From assembly GCA_019635875.1 (NCBI GenBank), contig JAHBYP010000013.1, positions 1-64,000 on the forward strand: a stretch of 64,000 bases of DNA. The letters are read 5' to 3'. Positions 11,001 to 18,878 of the stretch are shown one piece after another. The notes under the pieces are model-generated. The model worked only from the letters and a program-made list of their open reading frames with translations, made no database searches and was not told where the DNA came from. The DNA is from Alphaproteobacteria bacterium. GTDB taxonomy: Bacteria; Pseudomonadota; Alphaproteobacteria; Reyranellales; Reyranellaceae. Every line of letters begins with the position of its first letter. Positions within the stretch are counted from its first letter, which is position 1. The position numbers and the translations under genes are program-made.

Positions 11001-11145
11001 CGGCAGCGCTGCTGCGGTGCTGCGTACCGCCCAGCTCGAAATGCTGGATGGCGCCGGCAAGGGCCAGGATCCGGCGGAGTGGGCACACCCGTTCTTCTGG
11101 GCGCCCTTTGTGTTCGCTGGCAACACAGGGGCGCCGCAATCCTGA
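8083..11145 (+). CDS. Exported TPR-CHAT domain protein (caspase-like cysteine protease)
   Basis: A 1,020-residue protein. It opens with a signal peptide (hydrophobic residues ~5-24, likely cleavage after GAQA). The middle carries degenerate TPR-like helical repeats, clearest near residues 200-310 (NYAKAEESFREAL, GRFREADPLFERAE). The C-terminal ~330 residues are a CHAT domain. The catalytic dyad is visible: His871 in HLAAH and Cys918 in LSACNTAG, followed by the family motif GLARSFFTAG and ASHWSV. CHAT proteins are clan CD peptidases related to caspases and separases. The signal peptide would place this one in the periplasm or outside the cell, unlike cytosolic CHAT effectors. The ATGA overlap with the haemagglutinin-like gene implies coupled translation, so processing or surface control of that exoprotein is a reasonable guess. 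Confidence 0.88.
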   Translation: MTSVVRFLTVAALGGLASMLAGATGAQAPQGTPAGQSAAGEPCVFRPAAPDAGIGAQATYEILCGKTRVFSATVHQMPGTTGAEGLRALATTGRWKATLEGRARCEAPRQTTLGGNPAIVVPCTRAGGVPHVGVLTTAGGKTFLADGIAPAAPAIEATVAALGGGQPAAAAARGGGTITGGLDARFKGGFGSGDIDRYQTLMRVGGRHNIEENYAKAEESFREALVLHQKLFGRDNPDQADALIHFALQISNQGRFREADPLFERAEKLAGGVKDPLARARIVHYSGQHLANQGKRNEAVRNIDLAEAAYVAAAPELARLMNLEQDRRAPAIGFGVRGQRFVDPRSTTSAVPSNIGISPITQLAAQGMSEILRLRAILALTTGDNNASRAHANKAIALLEAVGIDPGGVRWRAVRVAGLGAARQDKLGTASADLGDSARGLSKALPSSQPAGKTFLESGNIQLKRGNVPGALSEFRRGAAILRERQNTVSVETAMPYLDAAWRRSQSAVTATGVSLHAEMFDAAQLVTSGITASFVAQAALRLGDGNENVRVLQDLTTRVTDLYQRRDIAANRNADAATLAAIDAQIGDVQQQRAAAEEEVRKTLPNYFQLVEGQAGSRDVLGVLRPQEGFLHIVLGATRGYAMLAHSGRVNAWPVNLNLETAEEIVGKLRGAFTPDAQGQLPKYDVALSHDLFKRVLGPGQHHLKTLKALVITTNGALQSLPFNLLVTAPPPAIEEYTDYKKVEWLAKWFAMSYVPAPQSLVLLRKQAAQSKAPSAYVGFGGFQPLSIGAASQLVAASRAQSLTAGQRCDADARELASLPVLPLAEGEVQLTAKQLGVGPGGMHLGRAFSKTSVLKGQLERYKIIHLAAHALLPSELRCLQQPVILTGQGTGPEAMITAADLAALRLDADMVVLSACNTAGPDGKSAGEAFSGLARSFFTAGTRGLMASHWSVADESTTLMMINVLVTVGKGGSAAAVLRTAQLEMLDGAGKGQDPAEWAHPFFWAPFVFAGNTGAPQS

Positions 11146-11279
11146 CTCATGGTGTCGAGCCATGCGGAGGAATCGCGAGTAGCCTGAGCGAATACTCAGT
11201 TTTCTGTTGCGGGCGACGCGGCAGAACTGTTAATGTGCTTTCAGCGGTCCCGGACCTACGTCCCGGCAGGGAGGAGCAT

Positions 11280-11993
11280 ATGCTTCGACGGATTCAACTC
11301 GCGGGCGCGATCGCCGCGACAATGTTCTTGGGCGGGGTGTCGATCGCCCTGCAGGCGCAGGCTCAGGTGGTGGACGGCACCACCGGTCGGGTCGGGCGCT
11401 GCGACATGTTCAAGGCGCTCGGTCGAGCCCTGCCGCCGGAATGCGGCGGTACCGGGCCCGCCACCGGCGGCGCCACACGCGGCCGCGTCGTTATTGGCGC
11501 ACCCAGCAGCGGTGCCGCTAAACCTGCGGCGGCGCCGGCCGCTGCTCCAGCCGCCGCGCCGACGACGAGCGCGCCGGCGGCGGCTGCCCCGGCCGCAGCT
11601 CCGGCGGCTGTGCCTGCTGCACCGGCCGCGGCGCCCGCCACGGCGGCGCCCGCTCCGCGTGGCCTTGGCCTGCAGGTTCCCTTCGCCCTCGACTCCGACC
11701 AGCTGACGCCCGCCGCCAAGAAGATCGTCGACCAGCTGGCCGAGGTCTTCAAATACAACCCGAACGACCGCTACGTCATCGAAGGCCATACCGATGCCGC
11801 CGGCGGCGTCGAGTACAATCGCGCCCTGTCAGAGCGCCGGGCGCAGTCGGTGATCGAATACCTCACCACGGCACATGGTCTGCCGCGCGATCGTTTCGTG
11901 GCCCGCGGCGCCGGTAGCGCGCAGCTGCTGTTGCCGGGCGATCCGTTGAACGGCCGCAATCGCCGCGTGCAGGTCCTGCCGACTGGTTCGTGA
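11280..11993 (+). CDS. OmpA-family envelope protein, paralog 1
   Basis: 237 residues. The ATG at 11280 is chosen because GGGAGGAG sits just upstream and it opens a clean signal peptide ending near AQAQ. Next comes a short cassette with two Cys (GRCDMF...PPECGG) and TRGRVVIG.P.SGAAKP, then a ~50-residue Ala/Pro linker. The C-terminal OmpA-like domain (residues ~125-235) shows VPFALDSDQL, EGHTDAAGGVEYN, RRAQSV and NRRVQV, the pattern of peptidoglycan (diaminopimelate) binding. There is no lipobox Cys at the signal cleavage site and no beta-barrel, so it is best seen as a periplasmic peptidoglycan-anchored protein. A near-duplicate follows 58 bases downstream. It lies between the CHAT operon and tssA, so a cell-wall anchoring role for either system is possible. 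Confidence 0.87.
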   Translation: MLRRIQLAGAIAATMFLGGVSIALQAQAQVVDGTTGRVGRCDMFKALGRALPPECGGTGPATGGATRGRVVIGAPSSGAAKPAAAPAAAPAAAPTTSAPAAAAPAAAPAAVPAAPAAAPATAAPAPRGLGLQVPFALDSDQLTPAAKKIVDQLAEVFKYNPNDRYVIEGHTDAAGGVEYNRALSERRAQSVIEYLTTAHGLPRDRFVARGAGSAQLLLPGDPLNGRNRRVQVLPTGS

Positions 11994-12051
11994 GGTCTTG
12001 AGCCGCTGCGCCGGCCTGAACCGGCGCACGGCGCGTACTGGGGGGTATGCC

Positions 12052-12723
12052 ATGACGAGGATGGGTGCCAGGCGCCTCGGTCTGTCGGCTGCGCTGTGTG
12101 CGCTGTCGGGTGTCGTCATCGCTCTGCCGGCGGAGGCGCAGCAGCGCATTGACCGCTGCCAGATGCACATCGCCATCGGCCGCAACATTCCCGCCGAGTG
12201 CGGCGGCGCCGGTGGCGCCGGCACCGCGACGCGCGGCCGGGTGGTGATCGGCAAACCCGATTCAGGCGCAGCCAAGCCGCCGGCCGGCGGGCAGCCGGGT
12301 ACCGCCGCGCCGGCGCCCGGCACGGTCGCGCCGGCTGCCGGCGCCGCGCCGCCGGTCGATCGGGCGCCGCCGACGCGGTCGGCGCCGTATTCGCTGTCGC
12401 TGCCGATCCTCTTCGAGTTCGACTCCGATCGGCTGACCGCGGCGGCGAGCCGGCTGCTCGACGACCTGGCGGACGTGCTGAAGCGCAATCCCAGCGACCG
12501 CTTCATCATCGAGGGCCACACCGACGCGGTCGGTGCCGACGACTACAACATGGACCTGTCGCAGCGTCGCGCGCGGGCGGTTGTCGAGTATCTCGCAACC
12601 CGTCACGCCATCGACCGCGCGCGCCTGGAAAGCGTCGGGCTGGGCCGCACGAAGCTTTCCGTGCCGAACCAGCCGGCTGATCCGCGCAATCGACGGGTGC
12701 AGATTCTCAACGTCGGAACCTGA
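12052..12723 (+). CDS. OmpA-family envelope protein, paralog 2
   Basis: 223 residues from the ATG at 12052; upstream in-frame codons would put a Arg-rich, non-signal sequence in front, so this start is preferred. A signal peptide ends near PAEAQQ. The same two-Cys cassette as paralog 1 follows (DRCQMH...PAECGG, TRGRVVIG.P.SGAAKP), then a shorter Pro/Gly/Ala linker. The OmpA-like domain has PILFEFDSDRLT, EGHTDAVGADDYN, RRARAVVEYL and NRRVQI. The gene is 9 bases upstream of tssA and so probably belongs to the same transcript as the T6SS operon. Peptidoglycan-binding OmpA proteins do accompany T6SS membrane complexes in some bacteria, but linkage here is inference from position. Confidence 0.87.
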   Translation: MTRMGARRLGLSAALCALSGVVIALPAEAQQRIDRCQMHIAIGRNIPAECGGAGGAGTATRGRVVIGKPDSGAAKPPAGGQPGTAAPAPGTVAPAAGAAPPVDRAPPTRSAPYSLSLPILFEFDSDRLTAAASRLLDDLADVLKRNPSDRFIIEGHTDAVGADDYNMDLSQRRARAVVEYLATRHAIDRARLESVGLGRTKLSVPNQPADPRNRRVQILNVGT

Positions 12724-12732
12724 GGCCGGTGC

Positions 12733-13872
12733 ATGGCGGGCGAAGCAGCGCAGGGCGCAAAGGTAGAGCTGGTAATTGATGTCCCGGCGCTGCTGGCTCC
12801 GATTCCCGGAGACAAGCCGACTGGGGCGAATCCGCGCGACGACGACTCGGCGACGTCGCCTTACTACGACGTGCGGAATGTGCGCGGCGTTGCCAATGCC
12901 GCCGAGAAGGACTGGCTGAACCTGGAGCTCTCCGCCGATCCGCGCGCCGACGAGGCGCGCGAGCGCGCCATGCAGGCATGGGGTCAAGTCCAGGAAAAAT
13001 GCGAAGCGATCCTGCGCGAGAAGAGCAAGGATCTTGAGATCATCGAATGGCTGATCGAGGCGCTCGTCCGGCTCGAGGACTTCGCCGGCCTGCACGCCGG
13101 GCTGGTCCTCGCCGCCGAAACGCTCGAGAAATACTGGGAAGACGTCAACTACAGCGTCGACCCTGACGACCCGACGGCCAAGGGCTTCAATTTCGATCGC
13201 CTCAACAAGACGTTGGTCGCGCCGATCAGGCGTACGCCCGTGACCCCGCCGGCGGGTGACAAGGGGCCGCTGCCGCTGGACGAGCTTCAGCGGATGCAGA
13301 AGGACAAGGCCGGGCTTGGCGAGGCGGAAGCCGCGGCGCGGGCCGGCGGGCGGCCCTACTACCAGCCGTTGGGCGTGCACATCAGGGGCACCATCGCGAA
13401 CTGGCAGCGGATCAACAAATTCCTGGACGGCAAGATGAACGACGACGCGCCCATGCTGGGCCCGTTGTCGGAGCTGCTGGTCGACCTCGAGAAGATGGTC
13501 AAGCTGGTGGCCGGCTCCCTGGTCGATCCGCCGCCCACGGGCGGCCCGGCGGCGGCCGAAGGCGACGCCGCGGCGGCGGCCGACGGCGCGCCGGGCGGCG
13601 CCCAGGCCAATTTTGCCCGGCCCGGCACCTTCGCGACGCGCGAGCAGGCGCTCGACATGCTCGCGGCGGTGGCAAAGTACTTCCGCGAGTACGAGCCGCA
13701 ATCGCCGGTTTCCTACGCGCTCGATGCGACCATCGACCGGGCGCGCATGTCCTTGCCCGACCTGCTGGCAGAGCTCTTGCCTGACGCCGACGCGCGCCGC
13801 AAGATGCTGCAGATAGCCGGTATCAGGCCGCCGGAGCCGCCGCCGGCCGCCGACGCGAAAGCCAAGAAATGA
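12733..13872 (+). CDS. tssA: Type VI secretion protein TssA (ImpA)
   Basis: 379 residues. The N-terminal ImpA_N domain is recognisable: LLAPIPGDKPTG near residue 20-30, then RNVRGVANAAEKDW and the helical AWGQVQEKCEAIL...KDLEIIEWLIEAL...FAGLHAGL, followed by EKYWEDVNY. A Gly/Ala/Pro-rich linker (residues ~262-295) precedes a short helical C-terminal part (REQALDMLAAVAKYFREYEPQSPVSY). TssA is a cytosolic dodecameric cap that coordinates baseplate assembly and sheath polymerisation. It is the first gene of the plus-strand imp cluster. The ribosome-binding site is weak (GAGG, about 8 bases upstream), consistent with coupling to the preceding OmpA gene. Confidence 0.92.
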   Translation: MAGEAAQGAKVELVIDVPALLAPIPGDKPTGANPRDDDSATSPYYDVRNVRGVANAAEKDWLNLELSADPRADEARERAMQAWGQVQEKCEAILREKSKDLEIIEWLIEALVRLEDFAGLHAGLVLAAETLEKYWEDVNYSVDPDDPTAKGFNFDRLNKTLVAPIRRTPVTPPAGDKGPLPLDELQRMQKDKAGLGEAEAAARAGGRPYYQPLGVHIRGTIANWQRINKFLDGKMNDDAPMLGPLSELLVDLEKMVKLVAGSLVDPPPTGGPAAAEGDAAAAADGAPGGAQANFARPGTFATREQALDMLAAVAKYFREYEPQSPVSYALDATIDRARMSLPDLLAELLPDADARRKMLQIAGIRPPEPPPAADAKAKK

Positions 13873-13952
13873 CAGTACCGCCGCGTCGCCTGTCCTCGCG
13901 TCGCGGCTCGGATATGTGCTAGGGTTCCACGGGACACGGGAGAGGTGCGATC

Positions 13953-14465
13953 ATGGCTGAATCGGTACAGAAAAAGCTTGATCGGGTGCGCAAGCCGCGC
14001 GTGCACATCAAGTACGAGGTCGAGACCGAAGGCGCAATGGTGGTCAAGGAACTGCCGTTCGTCGTCGGCGTGACGGGCGATTTCTCGGGCGATCCGACGG
14101 CGAAGCTGCCGGAGCTGCGCGATCGCAAGTTCGTCCAGATCGATCGCGACAACTTCAACAAGATCATGTCGACGATGTCGCCGGGCGCGAACATGCGCGT
14201 CGCCAACAAGCTTCAGGACGATGGCTCGGAGATGGCCGTCAACCTGAAGTTCAACTCGATGGACGATTTCGAGCCCAACCGGATCGTCAACCAGGTCGAG
14301 CCGCTGAAGCGCCTGAAGGAGACTCGCGACAAGCTGCGCGATCTGCTGGCCAAGGCCGACCGTTCGGAGAACCTCGAGCAGATGCTCGAGAAGATCCTGG
14401 CCGATGAGGAGGCGGTGAAGAAGCTGCACTCCGAAATCGAAGCCCGTAACAAGAAGGAGGGCTGA
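13953..14465 (+). CDS. tssB: T6SS contractile sheath small subunit TssB (ImpB/VipA)
   Basis: 170 residues, the normal family length. Diagnostic stretches are the start [34 protein letters not shown] near residue 35, [11 protein letters not shown], and [11 protein letters not shown] around residue 95. The C-terminal helix ([12 protein letters not shown]...) is the part that in VipA contacts VipB and ClpV. TssB pairs with TssC to polymerise the cytosolic contractile sheath. The GGGAGAGG site is well placed before the ATG. An 80-base gap separates it from tssA; tssC begins two bases after its stop. Confidence 0.95.
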   Translation: MAESVQKKLDRVRKPRVHIKYEVETEGAMVVKELPFVVGVTGDFSGDPTAKLPELRDRKFVQIDRDNFNKIMSTMSPGANMRVANKLQDDGSEMAVNLKFNSMDDFEPNRIVNQVEPLKRLKETRDKLRDLLAKADRSENLEQMLEKILADEEAVKKLHSEIEARNKKEG

Positions 14466-14467
14466 GT

Positions 14468-15952
14468 ATGGCCGCCGAAACCTCGACCCAGGCACAAGCC
14501 GGCGCAACGACGACCGAGGCCGAAGGCTTCTCGTTGCTCGACCAGGCGATTGGCGCCACCAAGCAGACCGACGCCAACGAGGCCCAGGACCTGCTGAAGG
14601 CTCTTACCGAGCAGGCGATGGCCGGCACGGTGAAGTTCAGCCGCAACCTGGCGCAGACCATCACCAAGGCCATCGAGATGATCGATGGCAAGATCTCCAA
14701 GCAGCTCGCCGAGATCATGCACCACGAGAAGTTCCTCAAGCTCGAGGGAACGTGGCGCGGTCTCAACTACCTCGTGATGAACAGCGAGACCGGCGAGAAC
14801 ATGAAGATCCGTGTTCTCAACATCACCAAGCGGCAGCTGCTGAACGACTTCGCCAAGGCGACCGAGTTCGACCAGAGCATGCTGTTCAAGAAGATCTATG
14901 AGAACGAGTTCGGCACGCCGGGCGGCGAGCCGTACGGCTGCATGGTCGGCGATTTCGAGTTCTCCAACCATCCGGACGACATCGAGCTGCTGCGCGGCCT
15001 TGCCGGCGTCGCCGCGGCCTCGTTCGCGCCGTTCATCTCCTCGGCCAGCGCCAAGATGTTCGACGTGGGCGACTTCCGCGACCTCAAGGAGGTCCGCGAC
15101 CTCAAGAAGGGCTTCGAGGGCGGCAAGTACATCGGCTGGCGCGGCCTGCGCGAGAGCGAGGACTCGCGCTTCCTGTGCCTGACCATGCCGCGCGCGCTCG
15201 CCCGCGTGCCGTACGGCAAGGACACCAAGCCGATCGAGGAGTTCGACTACGAGGAGGGCGAGCCTGGCCGCGCGCTGTCGCACGACCACTATTGCTGGAT
15301 GAACTCCGCCTTCGTCTACGCCCAGCGCCTGACCAACGCCTTCTCGCAGTACGGCTGGTGCACCGCCATCCGCGGCGCCGAGGGCGGCGGCAAGGTGGAA
15401 GGCCTGCCGAGCCACGTGTTCGAGAGCGACGACGGCGACTTCGACCAGAAGTGCCCGACCGAGTTCGCGATCACCGACCGGCGCGAGAAGGAGCTGTCGG
15501 ATCTCGGCTTCATGCCGCTGTCGCACTACAAGAACACCGACTACGCCGTGTTCTTCGGCGCGCAGACGGTGCACAAGCCGCAGAAGTACGACCGCCCCGA
15601 GGCGACGGAGAACGCCGCCATCTCGGCGCGCCTGCCGTACATCATGGCGTCGTCGCGCTTCGCCCACTACCTGAAGATCATGGGCCGCGACAAGGTCGGC
15701 TCCTTCATGGAGCGCGGCGACGTCGAGAAGTGGCTGAACCGCTGGATCAGCAACTACGTCAACTCCAACCCGGACGCCGGCCAGGAGACCAAGGCCAAGT
15801 ACCCGCTGCGCGAGGCCCGCGTGACGGTGGTCGAGGTCCCGGGCTCGCCGGGCTCCTACTCGGCCGTGGCGCATCTGCGTCCGTGGCTGCAGATGGAAGA
15901 GCTGACGGCGTCGCTGCGAATGGTCGCGCGCATCCCGGCGCAGGCCAAGTGA
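14468..15952 (+). CDS. tssC: T6SS contractile sheath large subunit TssC (ImpC/VipB)
   Basis: 494 residues. The family core is easily read: HHEKFLKLEGTWRGLNYLV near residue 80-98, TEFDQSMLFKKIYENEFGTPGGEPYGCMVGDFEFS, then FISSASAKMF, and AHYLKIMGRDKVGS toward the C-terminus followed by PLREARVTVVEVPGSPGSY. TssC forms the sheath wall with TssB. The gene starts two bases after tssB (GGAGGGCTGAGT precedes the ATG), so expression of the two partners is linked. A second, divergent copy follows directly. Confidence 0.96.
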   Translation: MAAETSTQAQAGATTTEAEGFSLLDQAIGATKQTDANEAQDLLKALTEQAMAGTVKFSRNLAQTITKAIEMIDGKISKQLAEIMHHEKFLKLEGTWRGLNYLVMNSETGENMKIRVLNITKRQLLNDFAKATEFDQSMLFKKIYENEFGTPGGEPYGCMVGDFEFSNHPDDIELLRGLAGVAAASFAPFISSASAKMFDVGDFRDLKEVRDLKKGFEGGKYIGWRGLRESEDSRFLCLTMPRALARVPYGKDTKPIEEFDYEEGEPGRALSHDHYCWMNSAFVYAQRLTNAFSQYGWCTAIRGAEGGGKVEGLPSHVFESDDGDFDQKCPTEFAITDRREKELSDLGFMPLSHYKNTDYAVFFGAQTVHKPQKYDRPEATENAAISARLPYIMASSRFAHYLKIMGRDKVGSFMERGDVEKWLNRWISNYVNSNPDAGQETKAKYPLREARVTVVEVPGSPGSYSAVAHLRPWLQMEELTASLRMVARIPAQAK

Positions 15953-15962
15953 CGGAGGGGGC

Positions 15963-17516
15963 GTGGCCGCGCCCGACGAGGTTCCGCCTTCCGCGGATAC
16001 CGGACCCACCGGTATTTCGCTGGCGGAACTCGGCCTCGATCTCCCGACGTCGGCTACCGATGTAGCCGGCGCCGCGGCGCCGACACCGTCCGACGTATCC
16101 CACGACCAGGCGCCTCCGCCGCCGGCCGAAGAGCCGGTTGCGGAGGCGCCGTCCGTTCCGGCCCTGACGCAGGCCGAGCTCGACGATCGCAACGCGTGGA
16201 CGCGTCGCGCCATCGACCGGCTGATCGCGGCCATCGATCGCATGATGTCGGCCCAGGTCGACGAGATCCTGCATCACCCCAAGGTCCAGCGTCTCGAGGC
16301 CTCGTGGCGCGGCGTGATGTGGTTGATCCGTACCGCCGACGGCTCCAAGTGGATCCGCATCAAGATCCTCAACATGACCTGGATGGAGCTGACGCGCGAC
16401 ATCGACCGCGCGCTGGAGTTCGATCAGAGCCAGATCTTCGACAAGGTCTACACCCAGGAATTCGACACGCCCGGCGGCATACCCTACGGCCTGATCATCG
16501 CCGACTACGAGCCGTCCAAGCACCCGCGCGACATCGCCACCCTGCGCGGCCTGTCGAGCGCCGTCGGCGCGGCGCACACGCCGACGGTGCTCGGCTGCTC
16601 GCCGGCGCTGTTCGGCGTCGATGGCTTTCGCGAGCTGGTGTCGACCATCGACCTCGGCGCGCTGTTCCAGCGTACCGAGTTCACGGCGTGGCGCGGCTTC
16701 TGTTCGTCGACCGAGGACGCGCGCTACCTCGGCTTCGTGCTGCCGCGCGTGCTGATGCGCAAGCCCTACCGCAACGACGGCAGCCGCGCCGACGGCTTCG
16801 TGTACAACGAGACGACGCATCTGCGCAGCGGCCGTGCCTGGCTGTGGGGCTCTGCGGCCTACGCCTTCGGCGCCGTGGTCGTGCGCTCCTTCGCGACCTA
16901 TGGATGGTTCGCCGACATCCGTGGCGCCGGTCGCGACCTGACCGGCGGCGGGCTGGTCGACGACATGCCGACGCCCTGGTTCACCACCGACCGGCCGGGC
17001 GTGGGCATCCGCGTGCCGGTGGAGATCCAACTCACCGAGCGGCAGGAGAAGGAATTCTCCGACGTCGGTTTCATCCCGCTGGTGCCGGCGCGGCTCACGG
17101 CGTTCGCCGCCTTCCACTCCAACCAGTCATCCTGGCAGCCGCCGCGCTACGACAAGGCGGCGGCGCGAATGAACGCCAAGCTGTCCTCGATGCTGCAGCA
17201 GATTCTCTGCGTCTCGCGCTTCGCGCATTTCATCAAGGTGATGGCGCGCGACGAGGTCGGCAGCTTCCGCACCGCCGACGAGTGTCGCAACAAGCTGGTG
17301 AAGTGGCTGCAGACCTACACGCAGACCAACGACGAGGCCCCGCTCGAGGTCAAGGCAAGGTATCCGCTGCGCGATGCGGATATCGAGGTCACGGAACTGG
17401 TGGGAAAGCCCGGCAGCTTCGCCGTCGTGGCGCGGCTGCAGCCGCAATTCCAGCTCGACGAGATCGGCGCGAATTTCAATCTCGTCAGCACGATACGCAC
17501 GCAGAACGCGGCGTGA
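15963..17516 (+). CDS. impD: Second TssC-family sheath protein (ImpD type)
   Basis: 517 residues from a GTG start at 15963 with GGAGGGGG five bases before. The first ~75 residues are a Pro/Ala/Asp-rich, apparently disordered extension absent from the first TssC. The rest is a TssC fold: HHPKVQRLEASWRGVMWLI, LEFDQSQIFDKVYTQEFDTPGGIPYG, AHFIKVMARDEVGS and PLRDADIEVTELVGKPGSFAV. Rhizobium imp loci carry the same two adjacent copies (impC, impD). Whether ImpD enters the sheath, caps it or competes with TssC is not settled by sequence. Spacing of 10 bases to tssC places it in the same operon. Confidence 0.9.
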   Translation: MAAPDEVPPSADTGPTGISLAELGLDLPTSATDVAGAAAPTPSDVSHDQAPPPPAEEPVAEAPSVPALTQAELDDRNAWTRRAIDRLIAAIDRMMSAQVDEILHHPKVQRLEASWRGVMWLIRTADGSKWIRIKILNMTWMELTRDIDRALEFDQSQIFDKVYTQEFDTPGGIPYGLIIADYEPSKHPRDIATLRGLSSAVGAAHTPTVLGCSPALFGVDGFRELVSTIDLGALFQRTEFTAWRGFCSSTEDARYLGFVLPRVLMRKPYRNDGSRADGFVYNETTHLRSGRAWLWGSAAYAFGAVVVRSFATYGWFADIRGAGRDLTGGGLVDDMPTPWFTTDRPGVGIRVPVEIQLTERQEKEFSDVGFIPLVPARLTAFAAFHSNQSSWQPPRYDKAAARMNAKLSSMLQQILCVSRFAHFIKVMARDEVGSFRTADECRNKLVKWLQTYTQTNDEAPLEVKARYPLRDADIEVTELVGKPGSFAVVARLQPQFQLDEIGANFNLVSTIRTQNAA

Positions 17517-17548
17517 CCGGCTGACCGACCGAATTTGAGGGGGACCGC

Positions 17549-18361
17549 ATGGCGACGGACGCAAGGGCTCTATTCCGCGACGGCAATCTCGACGGCGCGA
17601 TCGAGGCGGCTACCGCCCAGGTGCGCGACAATCCCAACGATGCCGAGGCGCGCGCGTTGCTCGCCGACTTCCAGTGCTTCGCCGGTGCCTTCGACAAGGC
17701 CGATCGCCAGCTCGACATCATCGGCACGCAGAACACCAAGCTCGCCGTCGCCGTGGCGCAGACACGCCAGGTGATCCGCGGAGCCATCGCGCGCCAGGAG
17801 GTCTTCGAGAAGGGCCGGGCGCCCGACGTCGTGACCGAGCCCGACGGCTTCGTCGCCGCCAGCCTGCAGGCGCTGCTGGCGTTGCGCGAGGGCGACAGCA
17901 AGCGGGCCAGCGAGATCCTCGCCGAGGCCGAGGAGCTGCGCGTCAAGGTCGCCGGCAGGCGCGACGGCGACAAGCCTTTCGACGACTTCCGCGACGCCGA
18001 CGACCTCAGCGCCGGCATCCTCGAGGTGATCTCGGTCACCGGAAAGTACTTCTGGGTGCCGATGCACAAGGTCGTGTCGATCCGCTTCGAGAAATCGGCG
18101 CGGCCGCGCGACCTGCTGTGGCGGCCGGCGGCGGTCGAGGTGCGTGACGGGCCCGAGGGCGTCGTCTACATTCCCGCCACCTATCCGACGATTCCGGCCG
18201 GTCCCGAGGCGACGGCGCTGCGACTCGGTCGCGCCACGGACTGGCAAGGCGGCGAGGGCGAGGTAGTGCGCGGCGTCGGCCTGCGCCTGTTCGTCGTCGG
18301 CGAAGACGGTGTCGGCATCGACGAGCTGTCGGAGGTCGATTTCGAGTCCGCGAGTGCCTGA
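17549..18361 (+). CDS. tagJ: T6SS accessory protein TagJ (ImpE)
   Basis: 270 residues, matching the ImpE/TagJ family in length and layout. An N-terminal TPR-like helical part has LFRDGNLDGAIEAATAQVRDNPNDAEAR...LLADFQCFAGAFDKADRQLDII. The C-terminal part has YFWVPMHKVVSIRFEKSARPRDLLWRPA, VYIPATYP and a final LFVVGEDG strand. In Pseudomonas HSI-1, TagJ binds the TssB N-terminus and helps ClpV-dependent sheath recycling. The ATG at 17549 has a strong GAGGGGG site. It sits in the classical impD-impE-impF order. Confidence 0.9.
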   Translation: MATDARALFRDGNLDGAIEAATAQVRDNPNDAEARALLADFQCFAGAFDKADRQLDIIGTQNTKLAVAVAQTRQVIRGAIARQEVFEKGRAPDVVTEPDGFVAASLQALLALREGDSKRASEILAEAEELRVKVAGRRDGDKPFDDFRDADDLSAGILEVISVTGKYFWVPMHKVVSIRFEKSARPRDLLWRPAAVEVRDGPEGVVYIPATYPTIPAGPEATALRLGRATDWQGGEGEVVRGVGLRLFVVGEDGVGIDELSEVDFESASA

Positions 18362-18376
18362 CGAGGATCCAGTACC

Positions 18377-18871
18377 GTGTCCATGAACGACAAGGACACC
18401 CCACGTGCGCTGCTTTCCCTCCTGGACCGGCTGATCGACGAAGATCCCGAGAATCAGGTCGAGCTGCCGCCGACGCCGACCGAGGCGCTCGACAAGCTGC
18501 GTGAGGGTGTGCGCCGTGACGTAGAGGCGCTTCTCAACACGCGCGAGCGGTGCCGCGGGTGGCCCGACGTGTTCGGCGAGATCGACGAATCGGTTGTCGG
18601 CTACGGCATTCCCGACTTTTCGATCACGTCAATCCAGGGCGGCAACTGGCGCCTCCAGGTATGCCGGCAGATCGAGGCGGCGATCCGCCGCTTTGAGCCC
18701 AGGCTGTCGATGGTGCGGGTGACGCTGCCGGAGAAGGGTGACCGGCTCGACCGTTCGGCGCGCTTCCGGATCGACGCGCTGCTATCGGCCGACCCGGCGC
18801 CGGAGCCGGTCAGCTTCGACACCGCGCTCGAGCCGACGACGCGTCGGGTCGACGTCGCCACCGGACGCTGA
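18377..18871 (+). CDS. tssE: T6SS baseplate protein TssE (gp25-like, ImpF)
   Basis: 164 residues. The gp25-like lysozyme-fold domain is seen in RLIDEDP, LREGVRRDVEALLNTRERC, SVVGYGIPDFS, the helix QVCRQIEAAIRRFEPRLSMVRV and RFRIDALL. TssE is a baseplate wedge component with TssF and TssG. The GTG at 18377 is favoured because the GAGGA element lies 9 bases before it; an ATG six bases further in is the alternative. The last ~25 residues after RFRIDALL go beyond the usual family end and look unstructured. Confidence 0.9.
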   Translation: MSMNDKDTPRALLSLLDRLIDEDPENQVELPPTPTEALDKLREGVRRDVEALLNTRERCRGWPDVFGEIDESVVGYGIPDFSITSIQGGNWRLQVCRQIEAAIRRFEPRLSMVRVTLPEKGDRLDRSARFRIDALLSADPAPEPVSFDTALEPTTRRVDVATGR

Positions 18872-18878
18872 GCGCGCT

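Noticed and set aside
8008-11163. A 1,051-codon open frame on the minus strand across the CHAT gene
   Set aside because: It is a GC-rich antisense shadow: Arg/His/Ala-rich with no domain, while the plus strand encodes a recognisable signal peptide, TPR and CHAT domain.
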